A DNA stretch of 37,600 bases from an uncultured Porphyromonas sp. (GTDB taxonomy: Bacteria > Bacteroidota > Bacteroidia > Bacteroidales > Porphyromonadaceae): assembly GCF_915070105.1 (NCBI RefSeq), contig NZ_CAJZFJ010000013.1, forward strand, positions 1-37,600, given 5' to 3'. Made by a program: the position numbers and the translations under genes. This document shows positions 33,837 through 37,600 of this stretch, piece by piece. The notes beneath the pieces are model-generated. The model had not been told where the DNA came from. It searched no databases and worked only from the letters and a program-made list of their open reading frames with translations. The stretch's first letter is position 1; the number at the start of each line of letters is the position of its first letter.

Positions 33837-33988
33837 AATGTTTATTTCGTTGTTGTTCTATTTTTAGTTTGACTTACGCCCTACTAAAGACAAAGCCTAT
33901 GCCAAAGAACTGACACCCTCCTCATGTGACAAACTGTCACTTACCTCCCCGCTCTCCCATGCCACACTATACCTATAATATATATAAG

Positions 33989-34030
33989 CGACAGCCCTAC
34001 CGCGAGGAGTACTCTGCGGTAGGGCTGTCG
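33989..34030 (-). terminator. Terminator of the 200-residue barrel gene
   Basis: A perfect 15-bp stem (CGACAGCCCTACCGC/GCGGTAGGGCTGTCG) with a 12-nt loop, about 30 bp beyond the minus-strand stop; on that strand a CTTATATATATTAT tract follows. Confidence 0.75.
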
Positions 34031-34059
34031 ATCAAGCGTAGACTCTACGTGGAGGCTAC

Positions 34060-34662
34060 CTATAGGTGGAACTCGATCCCGAGGAGGAGATTAGCAGGCG
34101 AGAAGGATAGGCCGAAGCCTGAGGAACTCGTTCCCTCTCCCCCGGAGAAGGCAAACTTATTACGATAGCCGAGGAAGCCCCAGTACATATTCAGGTGAAT
34201 AAGGCGAGATAGCTCTAGGCTCATCCCTGGGCGTACCCCGATCTCGAAGCCGGTCGTCCCACCGCCAGAGCTGACACCCAGTCCACCCTCTAGGTAGAAG
34301 TGCAGTGGATTGGTATGTGCAAAGTAGTAGCGGGCAAAGGGACGTAGGAGGAAGTAGGTCGTAGAGGCTCCCTGCTGCGATTGGTTCTGCAGCGAGAGGT
34401 TGGCACCGAAGCCTAGATCCTCGTTGAGGAGGTACATGAGGCCAGGAGATACGGCGACGGATGTAGTCTTGGCATCTTCGTTACGCCAGAAGGAGAAGTT
34501 CCCCCCGAGGACGAAGCGCCTAGAGTCCCCATAGCTGGGGGCAGGTGCAGAGGTGGTACGCCTTGCCGTCACGTGGTACTGAGCTAGAGCTGGGACGCTG
34601 GTGGCGAGGCCAAGGATGGCTACGAGTGCCATGCCCCACCGGCGGATAGTCTGGTTCATCAT
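34060..34662 (-). CDS. Putative outer-membrane beta-barrel protein (OmpX/OmpW-like size)
   Basis: A 200-residue protein with a signal peptide ending ALA-Q28. The barrel has alternating strands (FVLGGNFSFWRNED, VAVSPGLMYLL, FLLRPFARYYFA, LHFYLEGGLGV) and a C-terminal strand, LLLGIEFHL. A 28-residue Ser/Thr/Gly-rich loop is present. Function is unknown, and there is no neighbour to hint at one. Met2 is an alternative start. TACCTTTG lies upstream. Confidence 0.8.
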   Translation of the reverse strand: MMNQTIRRWGMALVAILGLATSVPALAQYHVTARRTTSAPAPSYGDSRRFVLGGNFSFWRNEDAKTTSVAVSPGLMYLLNEDLGFGANLSLQNQSQQGASTTYFLLRPFARYYFAHTNPLHFYLEGGLGVSSGGGTTGFEIGVRPGMSLELSRLIHLNMYWGFLGYRNKFAFSGGEGTSSSGFGLSFSPANLLLGIEFHL

Positions 34663-34705
34663 AAGTCTTATTTATTAGTTGTTAGTGATTGGAGTCTACT
34701 GTACA

Positions 34706-34713
34706 CAAAGGTA
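34706..34713 (-). promoter_or_regulatory. -7 promoter element for the 200-residue barrel gene
   Basis: On the minus strand TACCTTTG matches TAnnTTTG, about 45 bp upstream of the ATG. Confidence 0.6.
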
Positions 34714-34754
34714 ACAAACTTTTTGACTTACAGACTATTTTTGCTCAATATCCA

Positions 34755-37088
34755 CTACAGACGTATGCTAAGATCGACACCGAGCGAACGAGGGGCAGAG
34801 GTCTGTACCATAGCTCCACCAGGCATCGGTGAGGCGGCAGAGAAGATGGTGTAGGAGCGGTCTGCCAGATTGTTACCCCAGAGGGCTAGGCTTAGTCGCT
34901 CGTAGGCTACCCCGAGACGTGCCCGAAGGTTCGTCTGTAGGGGTTCAGAGGTGCTATTGTCCTCCGTCCAATAGATACGTCCAAAGCCCATGCACTCTGC
35001 TTCGCCAAAGAGGTGGAACTTGCCCCCTACATGCTCATGGAAGGAAAGCATACCGCTGAAGGTGTGCTGAGGGATGAAGGGTACGACATTCCCCTTCTTC
35101 GCCCGACCTGTTTCCTCGGTAAATCGGGCATCTGTCAGGCTATAGGTTGCCTGGGCAGAAAGCGAGCCAAGGAGACGCTTGCTGGCTGACAGCTCCACAC
35201 CTAATGTGCGTGATCCTCCAGCGTTGCCCACGATACGTCCTGCGCCTGTGCTCACGAAGCGGGTAAGCTGTAGATCACGAACCTGCATGAGGTAGAGCGA
35301 TCCCTCTAGACGAAGCCCTAGTGTAGGGTCATCGTAGCGTCCCCCGATCTCGTAGCTCCAGCTGTGCTCGGGGCGGTAGGAAGTCCGCTCGGGAAGGGTC
35401 GTCGTGTCAAAGGGGCGACCTAGGCCAGCTCCTGCACTCAGAGTATTCTGAGTCTGCACCTGTAGCACGAGGTCGGAGAAGGATTGTTCGTTGAAGCCTC
35501 CAGCCTTATGCCCTCGGGTAATAGTAGCATGAAGGGTAAGGTGGTCCAGGGGCTTCCACTGCAGAGCTAGCTTTGGGATGAGGTGCCAGTACTCGCTCTT
35601 CTGCGCCCCTCGTAGTGAGACAGCCTGCCCTGCGATGATACTATTGTCCGTAGGGTTCTTTAGGGCAAAGTCCTCCAGCCCGCGCACATCATAGTCGAGG
35701 TCGTGACGCTCATAGTCCAGGCGAAGACCCGCCGTGAGGGTAAAGGCCTTACCGAGGGCAAGTGCGCTCTCGTGATACAGAGCTAGCCCCCAGTCAGGCA
35801 TAGAGAAGGCATTGAGGTTCACTGCATCCGCCCCACCTGGACGAGGTACATACTGGTAGGCAGGGATACGAGTAGCAGCCTGAGGGTTACGGGCTGCGAT
35901 CTGTCGCTTCATCTGGGCGATCCCTTGGGCGATCAGCAGGCTCGCCCCTCGGGGGGAATAGGTCACGGGGACGTCGATCTTCTTCGCATCGTAGTAGCCG
36001 AAGAGCCCTGCACTCCAGCGATACTTCGCCTCCTCACTAGTCAGACCTTTTAGGATAAACTCCTGTGTGAAGCCATGCTCCCTCAGTCGCTGATCCGCCA
36101 TGAAGAGGTGCATACTAGAGGCGTCCATGTCGAGCTGGGCACGGTCATACAGATACTGATAGCTCGAGGCAGACTGGAGCTGGAGACCTTCGCTTAGTCG
36201 GTAGCCGATGAGGAAGCGAGTCGTAGCAGTATGCCGTTCGTAGGTCTCGGGGAAATCAGCGGATAGGGCAAGGGGCTTGCGGGTCTGGACATCCAGCAGT
36301 CTATAGGGGAAGCCTCCTTGGTTTACGTAGTCCCCTTGGAGACTTAGTGCCATATCGAGGCGATCGTTGGGGCGAAGCTCCAGCTTGGCAAAGCCCGCTA
36401 CCATACGTAGGCTATCCTGCTTGGCCTTCGTTGTCTCGTTGTAGAAATACCCTTGGCGCATCGAGCCTGAGAGCCCATAGCTTAGCCCGAGGGTCTCACT
36501 GAGGCGTAGGGCTTGTTCTACCGAGGCACGCAGATAACCATGAGTCCCTGCAGAGAGCCTAGCCTCCCCACCCGGTCGGTCAAAGGCAGAGCGGGTATAG
36601 TAGCTGATGATCCCCGACATAGCGTTGCGCCCATAGAGCGTTCCTTGGGGGCCTCGGAGCACCTCGATACCAGAGATGCCAGGGAGGTCAAGGTTGAAGC
36701 CCGACTTATTGAGCACAGGCACTCCATCTAGGTATAGTCCTATCGTCTGTCCGGTACTACGGGCACCGCTACCACGGAGGTATATAGCTGCACTGCGCTT
36801 AGAGCCGTAGTCGGGGATGAAGAGGCTGGGCACACGGCTCGTTAGATCCGTCACCCCCTGGATGCGGTAGAGCCGGAGTTCCTTGCTGTTGATCCAGGTT
36901 AGGCTCACGGGAGCCTGCCCCGAAGGTGCCGTCATACGCTGGGGGACATAGCCACTGATGACCACCTCATCCAGCAGGTGCAGAGCTAGGCTATCCTGCC
37001 CTTCGGCTGAGGCAAGTTCGGGTGTGGAGCAGGCAAGGAGCCCTACGAAGGCTGTCAGGGGAAGGATACCCCTATGCTTATCGTTCAT
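34755..37088 (-). CDS. TonB-dependent outer-membrane receptor
   Basis: A 777-residue receptor. N-terminal signal region, then LLDEVVISG as TonB box-like entry, a plug domain (LTSRVPSLFIPDYGSKRSAA, YLRGSGARSTGQ, GLYLDGVPVLNKSG, IEVLRGPQGTLYGRNAM) and a 22-strand type barrel, ending in SLGVDLSIRL. There is no CarboxypepD or SusC-like N-terminal domain, so this is a siderophore/iron or cobalamin-type receptor; the ligand cannot be read. The frame is open to 37139, but the -7 element at 37137-37144 would place transcription start after that codon, so I use ATG 37088. A Cys in LLAC near residue 20 also resembles a lipobox. Confidence 0.93.
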   Translation of the reverse strand: MNDKHRGILPLTAFVGLLACSTPELASAEGQDSLALHLLDEVVISGYVPQRMTAPSGQAPVSLTWINSKELRLYRIQGVTDLTSRVPSLFIPDYGSKRSAAIYLRGSGARSTGQTIGLYLDGVPVLNKSGFNLDLPGISGIEVLRGPQGTLYGRNAMSGIISYYTRSAFDRPGGEARLSAGTHGYLRASVEQALRLSETLGLSYGLSGSMRQGYFYNETTKAKQDSLRMVAGFAKLELRPNDRLDMALSLQGDYVNQGGFPYRLLDVQTRKPLALSADFPETYERHTATTRFLIGYRLSEGLQLQSASSYQYLYDRAQLDMDASSMHLFMADQRLREHGFTQEFILKGLTSEEAKYRWSAGLFGYYDAKKIDVPVTYSPRGASLLIAQGIAQMKRQIAARNPQAATRIPAYQYVPRPGGADAVNLNAFSMPDWGLALYHESALALGKAFTLTAGLRLDYERHDLDYDVRGLEDFALKNPTDNSIIAGQAVSLRGAQKSEYWHLIPKLALQWKPLDHLTLHATITRGHKAGGFNEQSFSDLVLQVQTQNTLSAGAGLGRPFDTTTLPERTSYRPEHSWSYEIGGRYDDPTLGLRLEGSLYLMQVRDLQLTRFVSTGAGRIVGNAGGSRTLGVELSASKRLLGSLSAQATYSLTDARFTEETGRAKKGNVVPFIPQHTFSGMLSFHEHVGGKFHLFGEAECMGFGRIYWTEDNSTSEPLQTNLRARLGVAYERLSLALWGNNLADRSYTIFSAASPMPGGAMVQTSAPRSLGVDLSIRL

Positions 37089-37136
37089 TATGGAGAGTAA
37101 ACCTTTTATTGGTGATAAATTTCTGCTTTCAGAGTA

Positions 37137-37144
37137 CAAAATTA
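37137..37144 (-). promoter_or_regulatory. -7 promoter element for the TonB receptor
   Basis: On the minus strand TAATTTTG matches TAnnTTTG, about 49 bp upstream of ATG 37088. This decides against the longer frame. Confidence 0.6.
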
Positions 37145-37267
37145 TAGCCCTAGCACCTATACTTTAACACAACTAGAGAATTCCCCCCTTATCCATCAGA
37201 AAATAGTACGAATATCCCGTTTTATCCATCCAAAAGGTACGAGATAGAGCCAACGCAGGCAGCTGGG

Positions 37268-37375
37268 AGCCCTCGCTGGAGGTAGTGAGGGAACCTAGAT
37301 CCAGGTAGCAGGCAAACCTCTCCCGAGGTAGTGGACATACCTCTGCCGAGGTACCCCTAGCACCTCGAGAGAAGC
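37268..37375 (+). repeat. Degenerate ~22-bp GAGGTA repeats, array 3
   Basis: Four or five units of 22-26 bp. The two best are CCTCTCCCGAGGTAGTGGAC-type and ACCTCTGCCGAGGTACCCCT-type, with inner CTC/GAG inverted repeats. The gap 37145-37483 holds nothing else I can recognise. Confidence 0.5.
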
Positions 37376-37483
37376 CTTGGGGTGGGCTCTATCTACATAC
37401 CTTCGTGAGCCTAGTGTAGGAGCGAGGAAAGCCCTTCGCAGGTAGGCTCGATAGAGCCGTGCGGTATAAACGAAAATATCGGT

Positions 37484-37491
37484 TATCTTTG
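37484..37491 (+). promoter_or_regulatory. -7 promoter element for the gene at the right edge
   Basis: TATCTTTG matches TAnnTTTG, about 93 bp before ATG 37584. Confidence 0.55.
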
Positions 37492-37583
37492 CCTTAGACT
37501 TAGTTCTACCCATCTATACCCTCGTGGGTTAAGTGGTGGTACTCAGAGCTATCAACTGTACAGATTCATATATACCTAGATCA

Positions 37584-37600
37584 ATGGAAAAGATCCAAGG
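37584..37600 (+). CDS. Start of a gene cut by the window edge
   Basis: ATG at 37584 followed by codons for Met-Glu-Lys-Ile-Gln. Only five complete codons are visible, so no family can be named. The TATCTTTG element upstream supports a real gene start. Confidence 0.4.

Noticed and set aside
37295..37513. 72-codon minus-strand frame
   Set aside because: It covers repeat array 3 and the promoter of the next gene; the product is not protein-like.

Overview
The window reads as chromosomal DNA of a Porphyromonas-like member of the Bacteroidota. The evidence is the PorX response regulator/PglZ protein, a PorT-like barrel, the gene order ileS-dksA-lspA-DUF4296, a complete rnfBCDGEA operon, many outer-membrane barrels, and a recurring TAnnTTTG promoter element (four times exactly TATCTTTG) instead of the E. 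coli type. A branched-chain 2-oxoacid:ferredoxin oxidoreductase next to a branched-chain aminotransferase fits an amino-acid-fermenting anaerobe. Genus is an inference from gene content only.

Layout. 1-2.3 kb is decayed accessory DNA. It holds the eroded 5' part of a type II-C-like cas9 on the minus strand (start near 902, running off the left edge), one copy (A) of a dispersed element with a core of six GTRTAYAC palindromes about 11 bp apart, a large hairpin and a small DUF5053 gene. 2.3-7.4 kb, plus strand: porX, a HAD phosphatase, gpmA, an NhaC-type antiporter and a GNAT acetyltransferase. 7.5-8.4 kb: tRNA-Lys(TTT) with its own promoter and terminator on the minus strand, then copy B of the palindrome element, inverted relative to A. 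8.5-12.5 kb, plus strand: ferredoxin, alpha subunit, small membrane protein, beta and gamma subunits of a 2-oxoacid:ferredoxin oxidoreductase, then ilvE, closed by a bidirectional terminator.

12.6-21.2 kb is one long minus-strand cluster read ileS, dksA-like, lspA, DUF4296 lipoprotein, a 108-residue protein, gltX, waaA, with a TATCTTTG promoter ahead of ileS. 21.3-22.6 kb, minus strand: an ECF sigma factor followed by a PorT-like barrel. 23.3-24.5 kb: a NYN-domain protein with a C-terminal OB/cold-shock-like domain. 24.8-30.8 kb, plus strand: rseC-like gene and rnfB, C, D, G, E, A, interrupted between rnfG and rnfE by a 284-bp gap holding degenerate repeats. 31.0-37.1 kb: two small outer-membrane barrels, dnaK, and a TonB-dependent receptor. 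A new plus-strand gene begins at the right edge.

How the genes work together. The oxidoreductase and IlvE would deaminate and oxidatively decarboxylate Val/Leu/Ile to acyl-CoA while reducing ferredoxin. The Rnf complex in the same window would re-oxidise ferredoxin with NAD+ and export Na+ or H+, and an NhaC-type antiporter is also present. PorX, the PorT-like barrel and an ECF sigma factor point to type IX secretion and its regulation. The most unusual material is the fossil cas9, the inverted pair of palindrome elements, and a family of ~22-bp GAGGTA repeats in three gaps.
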